A stretch of DNA of 64,000 bases from Solobacterium sp. (GCA_017512725.1 JAFWEW010000031.1:1-64000); one strand, 5' to 3'. Shown: positions 1 through 7,989, numbered from the stretch's first letter. Translations and numbers: made by a program. The notes: a model not told the origin generated them from the letters alone.

Positions 1-1
1 A

Positions 2-145
2 ACCGGAAATGAGATCGGGATCGACCTTGGTCTTCATGATTTCGCTGTTCTTTCCGATGGAAGGAAGGAAAACAACCCAAAGTATTTCCAGAAACTGGAA
101 AAGAAGCTTCATAAGGAACAGAAGATCCTTTCAAGACGGATTTAG
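2..145 (+). pseudogene. tnpB: TnpB (IS200/IS605) fragment, cut at both ends
   Basis: An open frame enters from the left edge and stops at 143-145 after about 47 codons. It carries GIDLGLHDFAVLSDG, the first RuvC-type acidic block of TnpB RNA-guided nucleases, followed by the basic KLEKKLHKEQKILSRR helix that normally comes next. The rest of the RuvC domain and the zinc ribbon are absent: the frame ends abruptly and an unrelated amidase gene begins on the other strand. The 5' part may continue outside the window. I read it as a dead remnant of an IS605-type element; family assignment is from motif recognition. Confidence 0.8.
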
Positions 146-175
146 TCATCGGAAGCAGTCAGAGATGTGATCAGC

Positions 176-730
176 TTAAACGGAACTGCTGCGAAGTGCC
201 GCTGTGACCTTGTCGGCCAGATCACCCATTCGGGCGTACATCCAGTCTCCCGGACAGCTTTTGTCTTCAAACCAGCGGTGAACCGTCAGGATCATCTCAT
301 CCGGAGCAGGGGTGTAAGCCAGCGTCTTTTCCCTGTCGCCCAGCCAAAGAAGTTTTTTCTTTCTGTTGCGCCGGCAGATGTCTGCACAGAGCCGGATGAG
401 CGTCTGGTAAACAACATTCCGGAAGGCATAGGGCTCCGTAGTGTCAGAGGCGCATTCGATGGTAATGGCACGCTGGTCATTGGCGCTGGAGGAAGAGCAC
501 CATGAACGATTCTTCTCCTCCACGTACAGACCGACGCGGCCATTGCGGTCAATGCCATAGTTGGAAGAAGCCTTCAGGCTGGGTTCTGCAAACCAGTTCC
601 CAATTCTTTCTGCCGTCCACTGGCCGACCACGCAGTGAGGTGTGATCCGGTCAATCGAATGCGTACGCCGCCCGGAGTGATTCGGACTCAGCTTTGTATA
701 AACGGTCATAGGACTGTTCGCGTATCTCAT
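176..730 (-). CDS. N-acetylmuramoyl-L-alanine amidase (Amidase_2 type)
   Basis: A 184-residue protein when started at the ATG at 730, which has an AGAGGAGG ribosome binding site seven bases upstream; an upstream in-frame start at 757 lacks one. It has an early histidine in TPHCVVGQW, a YGIDRNGRVGLYVEE strand and a later LTVHRW histidine plus SCPGDW, the layout of zinc-dependent amidase_2/PGRP folds that cut the bond between muramic acid and L-alanine. No signal peptide or wall-binding repeats are visible, so it is a bare catalytic domain, as in phage endolysins or their domesticated relatives. It stands alone between a TnpB stub and a VapBC pair, with no holin or phage structural gene nearby. 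The activity is inferred from motifs; the zinc-ligand set was not fully checked. Confidence 0.75.
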   Translation of the reverse strand: MRYANSPMTVYTKLSPNHSGRRTHSIDRITPHCVVGQWTAERIGNWFAEPSLKASSNYGIDRNGRVGLYVEEKNRSWCSSSSANDQRAITIECASDTTEPYAFRNVVYQTLIRLCADICRRNRKKKLLWLGDREKTLAYTPAPDEMILTVHRWFEDKSCPGDWMYARMGDLADKVTAALRSSSV

Positions 731-871
731 TCTTCGTCCTCCTCTTTCTGTGGTCATGAAGCCGAGCCAGTTCAGCCAGCTGTCCTGAAGTATTCATTTA
801 GAGATATCCTTCTTCTTACTATTATCGTTCACAGCGGAAGGATCTGTCACAACAATCAGGCGAGGAAGCCC

Positions 872-915
872 GTCACTTCACTGACTACTCCCGACGACTG
901 AAGGCGCGGGGTTCT
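872..915 (-). repeat. Solo IS605-type right-end hairpin remnant
   Basis: Read on the minus strand this is GAACCCCGCGCCTTCAGTCG followed by TCGGGAGTAGTCAG. It matches the pattern at the right end of the intact element at 38.9-40.9 kb (AAGCC, CTTCAGTGCCGGG, TAGTTGAC). No transposase lies next to it on that strand, so it is probably a left-over end. Resemblance is by eye only. Confidence 0.4.
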
Positions 916-986
916 GAAGGCTGAACATACGGCTTTCGCTTCTCAAGGAAAAGATTGTAAGACCATGGAGGAATAACTAATTGAAA

Positions 987-1010
987 AAGTATATATAGGC
1001 GTATATACTT
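987..1010. promoter_or_regulatory. Inverted repeat, probable VapB operator
   Basis: AAGTATATA and TATATACTT form a perfect 9-base inverted repeat around a 6-base spacer, about 23 bases before the vapB start and over the expected promoter. VapB-type antitoxins usually bind such palindromes to repress their own operon, so autoregulation is the natural reading; binding is inferred. Confidence 0.55.
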
Positions 1011-1032
1011 ACTAAAAAAGGAGGGAAATCTT

Positions 1033-1260
1033 ATGGAAACGGCAAAACTGTTTACTAATGGAGGATCGCAGGCTGTAAGACTGCCAAAGAACTGCCGCTT
1101 TGATGATGATGAAGTATTAGTCAACAGAGTCGGCAATGCAGTCATCCTACTTCCCAAAAATGATCCCTGGAGCACTGCAATGATAGGACTTTCTATGTTT
1201 ACGGACGATTTCATGGAAGACTATGAAAAACTTCCTGTACAGGAAAGAGAGTCGCTATGA
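1033..1260 (+). CDS. vapB: VapB-type antitoxin (AbrB-fold)
   Basis: A 75-residue protein opening with METAKLFTNGGSQAVRLPK, the swapped-hairpin SpoVT/AbrB DNA-binding segment of VapB antitoxins, followed by an acidic C-terminal tail (FTDDFMEDYEKL) that normally wraps the toxin. AAAAGGAGGG precedes the ATG at good spacing. Its stop overlaps the start of the PIN-domain toxin gene by ATGA, the usual coupled arrangement. It should neutralise the neighbouring VapC and repress the operon through the palindrome just upstream. The pair sits in accessory DNA next to transposon debris. Confidence 0.88.
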   Translation: METAKLFTNGGSQAVRLPKNCRFDDDEVLVNRVGNAVILLPKNDPWSTAMIGLSMFTDDFMEDYEKLPVQERESL

Positions 1261-1655
1261 GGTACATGCTTGATACAAACATCATCGTCTATGCTAAGAA
1301 CGCCAGACCGGAGATTGTATTAAAAAGGTTTCAGCAATACAATCCTGGAGATCTTTGTATTTCGGCAATTACAATGGCCGAATTGGAATACGGAGTTTGT
1401 AACAGTTCCAAACCCAAACAGAACAGATTGGCCTTATTGACGTTTCTTTCCAATATTGAGGTCATTCCTTTTGATATGGAAGCTGCAAAAGTATATGGGC
1501 AGATTCGTCATGATCTAAAAGAAAAAGGGGAGTTGATTGGAGCAAACGATATGCTGATTGCGGCTCATGCAAAATCGCTTGGCTTTACTCTAATTACAAA
1601 TAACACGAGAGAATTTGGAAGAGTGGAAGGGCTCAAGTTAAATAACTGGGCGTAA
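1257..1655 (+). CDS. vapC: VapC-type PIN-domain ribonuclease toxin
   Basis: A 132-residue PIN protein, the normal VapC length. The acidic metal ligands are in place: MLDTNIIVYA (first Asp), MAELEYG (Glu), GANDMLIAAHA (Asp) and NNTREFGRV near the C-terminus. VapC toxins are magnesium-dependent RNases that cut tRNA or rRNA and stop translation when VapB is degraded. The gene overlaps vapB by four bases and has no separate promoter, so both are made from one message. No damage is visible, so the module is probably functional. The actual RNA target cannot be read from sequence. Confidence 0.9.
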   Translation: MRYMLDTNIIVYAKNARPEIVLKRFQQYNPGDLCISAITMAELEYGVCNSSKPKQNRLALLTFLSNIEVIPFDMEAAKVYGQIRHDLKEKGELIGANDMLIAAHAKSLGFTLITNNTREFGRVEGLKLNNWA

Positions 1656-1674
1656 CGAAAAGCAACATAGCACA

Positions 1675-1875
1675 TTAGATATTCCTATATCTATACCACG
1701 TCGCTCTGCTGATTTCCAGTTCTTCCCAGGGAACACCTTTCCTGATCTGCTTGATTATTTCAGGCGTGATCTGTTTCGGACGGCCTTCTTTATAGCCTGG
1801 CTTTTGCCGGGCTATTGCTTTGCTTGCAGTTGTGCGTTTTTTAATCATTTCACGTTCAAACCCGTACCCCCACAA
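1675..1875 (-). pseudogene. Serine-recombinase C-terminal helix-turn-helix fragment
   Basis: About 66 codons. The part from EREMIKKRTTASKA through GRPKQITPEIIKQIRKG to EISRATWYRYR resembles the C-terminal linker and helix-turn-helix of small serine resolvases/invertases (a GRPK block, then a helix, then ISRATWYRY). The catalytic resolvase domain is missing; the frame instead runs into a DUF6431-like ORF that it overlaps in another frame. I take it as a stub left by a recombinase-carrying element. The first residues (MWGYGF) are probably not native. Confidence 0.5.
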
Positions 1876-2197
1876 CGTCCTGCTGAGTTATAAACAATAG
1901 AATGAAAACATATGTAGTAATGGTAATTGTATCTTCGAGGGGAACAGATGAGTACGGCACAATCGTTTCCGGAAGGATTGCGTGCGTTTTTTCGCAGAAC
2001 TGACACTGGACCCGAAGCACAAGAAGCCTGAAATACCCGCTTTTCTCTTTGACTGGACGATCATAGTAACAGTGGACTTTAGTGCCAGTATGATTACAGT
2101 GAGGGCATTCCAATTGAATGAGATCGATCTGTTTTATTAATCTATCGTAATTTTCCTGCGATACTTCATTGACCTCATCGCAATGAATGATTATCAT
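1856..2197 (-). pseudogene. DUF6431-like zinc-ribbon protein, 3'-truncated
   Basis: The N-terminal 85 residues contain two Cys pairs, CPHCNHTGTKVHCYY and VQCQFCEKTHAILP, then TIVPYSSVPLED. This resembles DUF6431 proteins, which accompany transposases and often precede a DDE or integrase-like domain. After that the sequence turns into a poor hydrophobic tail (TYVFILLFITQQDVVGVRV), suggesting a deletion or frameshift, and the next ORF in another frame is a recombinase tail. No transposase catalytic domain remains. Likely non-functional mobile-element debris; the DUF assignment is by resemblance. Confidence 0.5.
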
Positions 2198-2292
2198 AAA
2201 AATGTTCTCGTAAGGAACAGGCAGAATCAGCTTGTCAGGGCTTTGGGTTCTGCTTTTTCTTTACTTCTCTCCTATACCGCTCATAATAATAG

Positions 2293-2334
2293 ACTGCAGG
2301 TAACTTGAATAGAATTCATTCAAATCACTGCAGT
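2293..2334. repeat. Inverted repeat in intergenic DNA
   Basis: ACTGCAG at 2293 pairs with CTGCAGT at 2328, and a second small dyad (TGAAT/ATTCA) sits inside. It lies between the DUF6431 debris and the hairpin candidate at 2402. It may be a transposon end or a protein site; no function is clear. Confidence 0.35.
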
Positions 2335-2401
2335 CGTGATTGTATTTATTGTGACTGGATCTATGGCACTGCCCGGGAGATAGCGGGACATTCTACAACC
2401 T

Positions 2402-2441
2402 GGCATGAGCTGTCCGCAGCAGCGGACTGAGTGCTGATGCC
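2402..2441. ncRNA. Candidate structured RNA (nested hairpin)
   Basis: GGCAT (2402) pairs with ATGCC (2437), enclosing GTCCGC-AGCA-GCGGAC, a perfect 6-base stem with a 4-base loop. The segment is GC-richer than its surroundings and lies in a 500-base stretch without a convincing gene. It could be the end of an IS605-type element, since CTGCTCAATATGG follows, or an RNA linked to the nearby reverse transcriptase. Only the pairing is seen; expression and role are guesses. Confidence 0.35.
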
Positions 2442-2524
2442 TAAGTAGCCTGCTCAATATGGACAACCGCTGTATATCAGAGCTTCATAGCTGGTATTCA
2501 AGTATATCCAGTTCGCAGGAATTT

Positions 2525-2564
2525 CCCACTTCTACGTACTATGTGCGTAAGTGGGGGAGGTTCA
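2525..2564 (+). repeat. IS605/omega-RNA-like end hairpin, solo copy A
   Basis: CCCACTTCTACG pairs with CGTAAGTGGG, followed by GGAGGTTCA. The same tail (GGGGAGGTTCA after a CTTACGC-type stem) recurs inverted at 28758 and 29631. It resembles the right-end hairpin and omega-RNA scaffold end of IS605 elements, but no tnpB adjoins it. From 2198 to 2708 I see no convincing gene, only this and the two preceding dyads. Confidence 0.45.
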
Positions 2565-2708
2565 ATAATCCGATTGTTTCAGGGATACTGTCAGGAATTA
2601 CGCACCCCAGGATCACGATAAACGAAATCATTGTGAAACTATCATTGAACGTCGATATATGAGGGGTATATAATGATTCCGGAATCAAGAGGCAGAGGGG
2701 TGACATCT

Positions 2709-2972
2709 ATGGGAAAATCAAAAGAACCGAGACAGTATATTATTGATTTATCTGAGAAAGACCCTGATATCGGGGAAGAATTTGACATTGATTTTACATA
2801 CGAATTATTTCAACTGGCACTGGAAGCTTCTGAAAAACGGAAACATCTGGATGAGATCGAAGACGAGGATGAACGGCTTCAGGCATTAAAGGAAGCGGAA
2901 CTCCTTGACCGTGAGATCATAGCCAGTATTAATGCAGGCAAAAAGAGCAAGCATCCGGAAAAGCTCAACTGA
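2709..2972 (+). CDS. Small acidic protein of unknown function
   Basis: An 87-residue protein started at the ATG at 2709, which has GAGGGG seven bases upstream; a longer in-frame start at 2673 has none. It is very acidic (DLSEKDPDIGEEFDIDFTYE) with a predicted helical, charged middle (ALEASEKRKHLDEIEDEDER) and no signal peptide, membrane segment or cysteines. I do not recognise the family. It converges on the reverse-transcriptase gene and is followed by a small hairpin (ATCCGG/CCGGAT, 2974-2992). An antitoxin-like or nucleic-acid-mimic role would fit its charge but is speculation. Confidence 0.55.
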   Translation: MGKSKEPRQYIIDLSEKDPDIGEEFDIDFTYELFQLALEASEKRKHLDEIEDEDERLQALKEAELLDREIIASINAGKKSKHPEKLN

Positions 2973-3101
2973 AATCCGGCATCATTCCGGATCTTGCAGA
3001 AATATGCTGAATCAGAATTGGAAATAAGGGAAAGCAGATACGTACACCTGTGTTTTAACTGCGTTCCTTCCTTTTCCGTATTCGGCAGAACCAGAGAAAA
3101 A

Positions 3102-3127
3102 GCGGCAGTATCGATTCATACAGCCGC
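3102..3127 (-). terminator. Rho-independent terminator of the reverse transcriptase gene
   Basis: On the minus strand GCGGCTGTAT pairs with ATACTGCCGC (one internal mismatch) and is followed by TTTTT (3101-3097). It lies just past the RT stop codon, so that gene is probably a single transcription unit ending here. Confidence 0.65.
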
Positions 3128-3139
3128 CTGGAAGAACCA

Positions 3140-4390
3140 TCATGGTTCTGCATTTGTTTTTTCGTCTGCCCGTTCGTCTTGGTCGTAGGTTCCTTTCCGA
3201 TAGCGCCAGTAGCTGTTTACCAGACTGTGGTAGCCGAGCTTCTGGATGGTTTTATAGCGCAGGTTATAGGCTTTCTTTGAATAGTTGCCGGCAGCGATAT
3301 ACCGCATGCACTGAACGGAATAATCATCGATCTCTGCGAGCCGGTCATCTTCTGTAAGTAATGGAAAATACCAGCGGGCCCAGGTGATCTCTCCATGGAT
3401 GTGATTGCTGTAGAACTTCCGGTTCAGGTACTTCACAAAGGCTTTGACTGCCCTGATATCTTCTGCATCTTTCTTCTGTTTCCACCGGTACAGGGCACGT
3501 GCTTTCCGGTGCAGCTTTCCTTTGATCTTTTCTACGGAGATCCGGGCAAGATTCACAGACCGGTTATGGAATTCAAATCCGAGGAATTCGATCGTTTCAC
3601 CCGGTACCGTATGAACGACCTTGCGTTCATTGATCTCCAGGCCTTCCCGGTCAAGAAATGCATGAATGACGGTTTCGTATTCCCGGATTTCTTCTTCGGT
3701 TCTGGCAAAGACGATCACATCATCGGAATAACGGATATACGGTATTGCATGTTCTGCGAACCAGCGGTCCATACCGGTGAGATAGAGATTTGCGAAAAAC
3801 CCGGACAGGGGCATCCCTGCCATGATGCCTTTGCGCCATTCCGTGACTTCATCATTCCTTATCACATACGGGTCATTCAGTACATTCTCAAACAGATGGA
3901 TAAACTGCGGTTCTTCCGGCATGGCTTCCTTCAGCAATGCGATCATTTTCTCCGGATCGATGGTATTGAAATAATCATGGATATCCGCTTTGTAGGAATA
4001 CGTATTACGGAAATCAACCCGGCGGCGGATATAGGAAATGCCCTGTTTGACCCCGCGGCTGAACCGGAAGGAAAACAGGTTCTCTTCAAAGAGACCGTCA
4101 TAGGTTCTGGAAGCGAGATACGCCAGCAGTTTCAGCACGAAGTTTTCTTCTTCTGAAAACCGGAAGACGATCCGTTTCTTATCCGTTCCGATCTTGTTGA
4201 TTTCAAGCAGTTCCGGCGTGGAAAGACGGCCGTCTTCTTTGATGCGGGTAACGACCGGTACATACTGCTTTTCTTCGACAAACTGTTTCAGTGCCGCAAG
4301 TTCATTCCGGGGCATGCTGTTTTGTTCGGTCTTATATGCGAGAAACTCGTTCCAGCAGTCTTCCCGGCAGATTGTTTCCATTAATTCCAT
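3140..4390 (-). CDS. Stand-alone reverse transcriptase (unassigned group)
   Basis: About 416 residues from the ATG at 4390; the frame is open to 4438 but neither start has a strong ribosome site. RT blocks appear in order: FSFRFSRGVKQG, motif A KADIHDYFNTID, motif B GIMAGMPLSGFFANLYL, motif C YIRYSDD (YSDD at about 221-224), then LEINERKVV and EFLGFEF. The usual QGxxxSP of motif B is AGMPLSG, and there is no maturase, HNH or integrase domain, so this is neither a normal group II intron protein nor a clear retron. The C-terminus ends with KTIQKLGYHSLVNSYW, a thumb-like region. Stand-alone RTs of this size include defence-associated (DRT/UG) and group-II-like families; membership cannot be settled here. 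It has its own terminator and lies in accessory DNA. Confidence 0.85.
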   Translation of the reverse strand: MELMETICREDCWNEFLAYKTEQNSMPRNELAALKQFVEEKQYVPVVTRIKEDGRLSTPELLEINKIGTDKKRIVFRFSEEENFVLKLLAYLASRTYDGLFEENLFSFRFSRGVKQGISYIRRRVDFRNTYSYKADIHDYFNTIDPEKMIALLKEAMPEEPQFIHLFENVLNDPYVIRNDEVTEWRKGIMAGMPLSGFFANLYLTGMDRWFAEHAIPYIRYSDDVIVFARTEEEIREYETVIHAFLDREGLEINERKVVHTVPGETIEFLGFEFHNRSVNLARISVEKIKGKLHRKARALYRWKQKKDAEDIRAVKAFVKYLNRKFYSNHIHGEITWARWYFPLLTEDDRLAEIDDYSVQCMRYIAAGNYSKKAYNLRYKTIQKLGYHSLVNSYWRYRKGTYDQDERADEKTNAEP

Positions 4391-4646
4391 ACTTCTTATA
4401 TTTCCTGCATCTGTTACATCGGAACAAGCGTTTCTCATCCGGCAGGGGTGTCAACAAACTGATTATACCAATGTACAGGAACAGTGCCGCAGGAGAAACA
4501 TGGCCGGGGTATCGCTTACCCTGAAACAGTTTCTGCGTTCGTTCTGGATTGTTAGTCCGCTTTCTCAGATAATTTGAGGGGATTCTTTCATTTGTGTATA
4601 TAAGATTACAGGGGGTTTAACTCACCGGGGGAAGGAGGAAACAAAC

Positions 4647-5477
4647 ATGATATCTCTGCTGTTAGCGATTCTTTGCAGCAGCGCACTTGCGCTGATTCTC
4701 AAAGCCGCTGATTCGGAAGGCAACCGGTATGGGATTCTGCTTGGCAACTATATCGTCTGTGCAGTCATTGCACTTCTTTCCTGCCGCTTTCAGATTGTCC
4801 TTTCTCCAATCACCGCTGCCCTTGGCATTACCGGCGGAATCCTGTTTCTGTTTGGTCTGCTGGCAATGCAGAAAAGCATTTCCGTCAATGGGGCTTCCCT
4901 GACTTCTGCTTTTTCAAAGCTTGGAATGACGGTATCTCTGTTCATCAGCGTTGTCTTCTTTCACGAAACGCTCCGTCCCGTTCCGCTTGCCGGTATTTTC
5001 CTTTCGATCCTGGCGATCTTCATCATTCACCATGGCACAAACGATGCTGCCGGCACGAAGTTCAGCCTGCTTCTGCTGACCCTGCTTGGAAACGGCCTTG
5101 CCGACTCCATGGCAAGAGTCTTTCAGGCGTTCGGTTCCCCGGAACAGGAAGAGAGCTATCTGTTTGTATTGTTTGCGACTGCCGGCATCCTGACATTTAT
5201 CCTTGCGTTACGGGAATGGCACAGAACCAACGCCCCTGTTACGCCGCGCAGTCTTCTGTATGGCGCCATGGCCGGTATTCCGAATTATTTCAGCTCGCTG
5301 TTTCTGATTCACGCCCTTGCGGTACTGCCGGCGGTGATTGTATATCCCGTATTCAGCGGCGGTACGATTCTTACGGTCATAACCGCAAGCGCACTGCTGT
5401 TTCAGGAACGGATTGACCGGATTCAGAAAGCAGGGCTGGTGCTTGTCCTTGCCGCCCTGGTACTTTTGAATCTCTGA
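4647..5477 (+). CDS. EamA/DMT-family transporter
   Basis: A 276-residue, almost entirely hydrophobic protein with about nine to ten membrane segments in two repeated halves, as in drug/metabolite (EamA) exporters. Each half ends with the typical pattern: a helix with a small-residue GGxL motif (ALGITGGILFLFGL; PAVIVYPVFSGGTIL), then FF/LF-xE (VVFFHETLRPV; ALLFQERIDRIQ) and a final hydrophobic helix. GGAGG lies eight bases before the ATG. EamA proteins export amino acids, nucleosides or other small metabolites at the inner membrane; the substrate is unknown. It is monocistronic, facing away from the reverse transcriptase and converging with the glycosyltransferase. Confidence 0.82.
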   Translation: MISLLLAILCSSALALILKAADSEGNRYGILLGNYIVCAVIALLSCRFQIVLSPITAALGITGGILFLFGLLAMQKSISVNGASLTSAFSKLGMTVSLFISVVFFHETLRPVPLAGIFLSILAIFIIHHGTNDAAGTKFSLLLLTLLGNGLADSMARVFQAFGSPEQEESYLFVLFATAGILTFILALREWHRTNAPVTPRSLLYGAMAGIPNYFSSLFLIHALAVLPAVIVYPVFSGGTILTVITASALLFQERIDRIQKAGLVLVLAALVLLNL

Positions 5478-5609
5478 ATTACTGTTCTGCGATTCCAGTT
5501 ACAACATTGCGCAGCGAAAATCCCTGACTTCCATCATGGGAGGAAAGGGGCAGTGCTGTAATGCATTTTCGGATGTATGTGAAACAGGTATGTACTTAAC
5601 ACGTATGTG

Positions 5610-6659
5610 TTAAATCATCCCGAGTTTTCTCAGATCCGGCCTGTGATCGAGATCCGGGTTCTTCCGGATTTCTCCGACAAAGTCATACAGGGATGCATAA
5701 TCTTCGTTCAGAAGAAGGCGGAGGCCTTCTTTTTTATAGTCTGCCAGCGTAAAGCGGTCGATCCGTTCCGGCAGGTATGCGGTGAATGCAAACCCGTGCA
5801 TATCCCGGAAGATTGCGATCGCTTTTTCCTTTTCGTATGTACGGTTTGTCTTCAGCAGGATCTCCCACATCACGGAACCATAGTTTTCCACGAGCAGTTC
5901 ATAATATGGCGTACGGTCATAGCCGGTGCGCTTTAAAAACTCCAGCATCGGCGGGTAGGTATACTGCAGGGTGTAATGTTCGTTTTCATGGGTGCGCAGC
6001 GTGATCGAAGAGAGATTCGTGCGGTACCGATACAGAACATGCGAGAGATACCAGAAGGTCTTTGCATTTTCAAACAGCTGGATGCTCATGAGCTTGTCTT
6101 CCATGAGATATCGCTTTCCGTTGTCGCTGCGGTCGGTATCTTCGGTAAACAGTTCGCGCTTTACGACCTTGAGCGGAAGGCCGTTCAGACGCTGGGATGA
6201 GACAAAAACCTTTATAAGGTCATCTTTACGGACTTCACCCGTTTCAAACAGCGGCGGCCGGTCCGTCTCAAACAGATGTCCTTTATCATCGAATTTCAGC
6301 CAGCGCAGAACAATCATATCCGGATCGTATTTCTCGATCACCGAAACGATATCTTCATACCAGCTCGTTTCGACAAGGTCATCCGAGTCAAGAAAGCCGA
6401 TATACCGGCCCTCAGACTCCCGGATCGCCGCATAGCGTGCAACCATATTTCCCCGGTTTTCCTCATGGAGAACCGTTACGATATCCGGATACCGTCTTCT
6501 GTATTCTTCCATGATCTTCGGACAGCCGTCGGTGCACCCGTCATCCATGATGATCACTTCTGCCCGTGCATCGAGCTGGGGAAGCAGCGATTTAAGACAG
6601 TCTCTGAAATAGGTTTCGGTATTGTATACCGGAATAATGATACTCAGCAGTTTTTCCAT
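5610..6659 (-). CDS. Family 2 glycosyltransferase
   Basis: A 349-residue protein started at the ATG at 6659 (AAAGGA upstream); an in-frame TTG at 6680 is the weaker choice. It begins with LLSIIIPVYNTETYFRDCL, then EVIIMDDGCTDGC and FLDSDD, the nucleotide-sugar and metal-binding DxD of GT-A fold family 2 enzymes. No membrane segment is visible, so it is probably a soluble or peripheral enzyme adding sugars to wall or capsular polymers. It is divergent from the GrpB-fusion gene and has no other polysaccharide genes beside it. Its stop lies in a small dyad (TTAACAC/GTGTTAA) that may help end transcription. Donor and acceptor sugars cannot be told. Confidence 0.85.
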   Translation of the reverse strand: MEKLLSIIIPVYNTETYFRDCLKSLLPQLDARAEVIIMDDGCTDGCPKIMEEYRRRYPDIVTVLHEENRGNMVARYAAIRESEGRYIGFLDSDDLVETSWYEDIVSVIEKYDPDMIVLRWLKFDDKGHLFETDRPPLFETGEVRKDDLIKVFVSSQRLNGLPLKVVKRELFTEDTDRSDNGKRYLMEDKLMSIQLFENAKTFWYLSHVLYRYRTNLSSITLRTHENEHYTLQYTYPPMLEFLKRTGYDRTPYYELLVENYGSVMWEILLKTNRTYEKEKAIAIFRDMHGFAFTAYLPERIDRFTLADYKKEGLRLLLNEDYASLYDFVGEIRKNPDLDHRPDLRKLGMI

Positions 6660-6742
6660 GGGATTGGTTTTTCCTTTCAAGAATCATATCATGCGGGGAA
6701 CGCTTTCCTTTACAATGAGAAACAGGGAAAAAGATAACAGTT

Positions 6743-7885
6743 ATGACAGTACTCGGAGTTGAAGACGGAAAAGTAAAACTCTGTCCCCATGATGAAGCGT
6801 GGGAGACCATCGCAAAGGATATGATGGAAAAAATCAGAGCGGTCATGCAGGAGGACGTCCTGGAGATCGATCATGACGGCGGTACTTCCATCCGCTGTGC
6901 CTGGGCAAAGCCGATCATCGATCTGATCGTTCTGGTACCGGATTTCAGCGTCATTCAGAAGCATCTCCCGGCGCTTTCAAAGCTCGGCATCGAATATATC
7001 GGTGAAATACTCCCTCAGCAGCATCTTGCCTTCATCCGCACCGAAGACGGAAAGGGACAGACCTTTCATATTCACTTTGCCATACCGGAGTCGGAATTCC
7101 GCAGGGAACACCTGGATATCCGGGATCTTCTGAACAGCGATCCCGTGATCGGCCGGATTTACAGTGATTCCAAGCTCAGGTATGCAAAGGGCAGCGAGGA
7201 TGCACGCCTGAACTACCGGGCAGCGAAAGAAAACATGTATGCGGTGATCTGCCAGATCGGATGTTCCAGACGGGAACAGCAGGAAGGGACAAGAAAAGAC
7301 CCGAGCTTTCTGGACGATCTCTTTGAGACCACGATTACCGCACTGGAAGAACCGGCAATCCGATACCAGGACGGCAGAGAGCCGTTCCTGCGGAAGGAAC
7401 TTGCGGGCAATCTGGTCCGTACTGCTGCACGGCTGAAGGAGTGCGGTATTTCGAAACAGGAGCGGGTACTGATCGCAGTCGATGATATCGCAAAGCAGCT
7501 TACTTTGATCCTGGGTGCTGCCTATGCCGGCATTGCCGCAGTTCTCACGGAAGAAACGGATGCGGAAAAACTGGAAGAGCTCTGTGCCCGTACCGGAGCC
7601 CGGATGATCCTGCGGGATGATTTCTTCGAAGATTTTTACAGCCTTCGGCCGCACCAGCGGGAAGCGGTGCATCAGGAAGCGGATGAGGTGCTTCTGGTTC
7701 CGCAGGAAGACGCCTTTCATCCGGTTTCCTTCGGCGAAATCACAGCCGCAGTGGAAAGGGCTGCCGGGGAAATCCGGGAAAACCCGGAATATGCCTGCCG
7801 CAACGACCACCGTCTTACTTCCGAGGCAGAGGTTATTTCGATTCTTGCGTGCCTCTGCAGCGGCGGTACGCTCACCATCCTCTGA
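6743..7885 (+). CDS. GrpB-family protein fused to a truncated adenylation (ANL) lobe
   Basis: 380 residues. The N-terminal 170 are a GrpB/UPF0157 domain: VKLCPHDEAWETIA, IDHDGGTSIRCAWAKPIIDL (the nucleotidyltransferase-like GSTSVPGL equivalent) and YIGEILPQQHLAFIR. Residues about 195-380 look like the N-terminal part of an AMP-binding enzyme: LVRTAARLKECGISKQERV, LILGAAYAGIAAVLTEET and a final LCSGGTLTIL. The P-loop (TSGTTGKPKG) expected between these is absent and the domain ends before the catalytic core, so it should not adenylate anything. GrpB proteins are of unknown biochemical role, sometimes glutamate-rich or nucleotidyltransferase-like. The gene is single and followed by a terminator at 7990. 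Ribosome site weak. Confidence 0.72.
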   Translation: MTVLGVEDGKVKLCPHDEAWETIAKDMMEKIRAVMQEDVLEIDHDGGTSIRCAWAKPIIDLIVLVPDFSVIQKHLPALSKLGIEYIGEILPQQHLAFIRTEDGKGQTFHIHFAIPESEFRREHLDIRDLLNSDPVIGRIYSDSKLRYAKGSEDARLNYRAAKENMYAVICQIGCSRREQQEGTRKDPSFLDDLFETTITALEEPAIRYQDGREPFLRKELAGNLVRTAARLKECGISKQERVLIAVDDIAKQLTLILGAAYAGIAAVLTEETDAEKLEELCARTGARMILRDDFFEDFYSLRPHQREAVHQEADEVLLVPQEDAFHPVSFGEITAAVERAAGEIRENPEYACRNDHRLTSEAEVISILACLCSGGTLTIL

Positions 7886-7989
7886 ACGGTTCAATCCATA
7901 CAAAACCTTCCTCTTCCGTCATCACGGTATTCATTGTTCTCATACTGCACAATCTCCATACCATTGGGTTACCCATGGACAGCGAAATG

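Noticed and set aside
176-730. Prophage remnant marked by the amidase
   Set aside because: No holin, tail, portal or integrase gene lies nearby; a lone amidase does not justify a prophage call.
3395-4156. 253-codon open frame on the plus strand
   Set aside because: It is antisense to the reverse transcriptase, has no ribosome site and an unlikely Phe/Ile-rich composition; the RT motifs are decisive for the other strand.
2198-4646. Diversity-generating retroelement
   Set aside because: The RT lacks the SQ signature of these enzymes, and I found no template/variable repeat pair or target protein with a variable C-terminus.
2198-4646. Group II intron
   Set aside because: No maturase or HNH domain in the RT and no domain V-like stem found beside it; the gene ends in an ordinary terminator.
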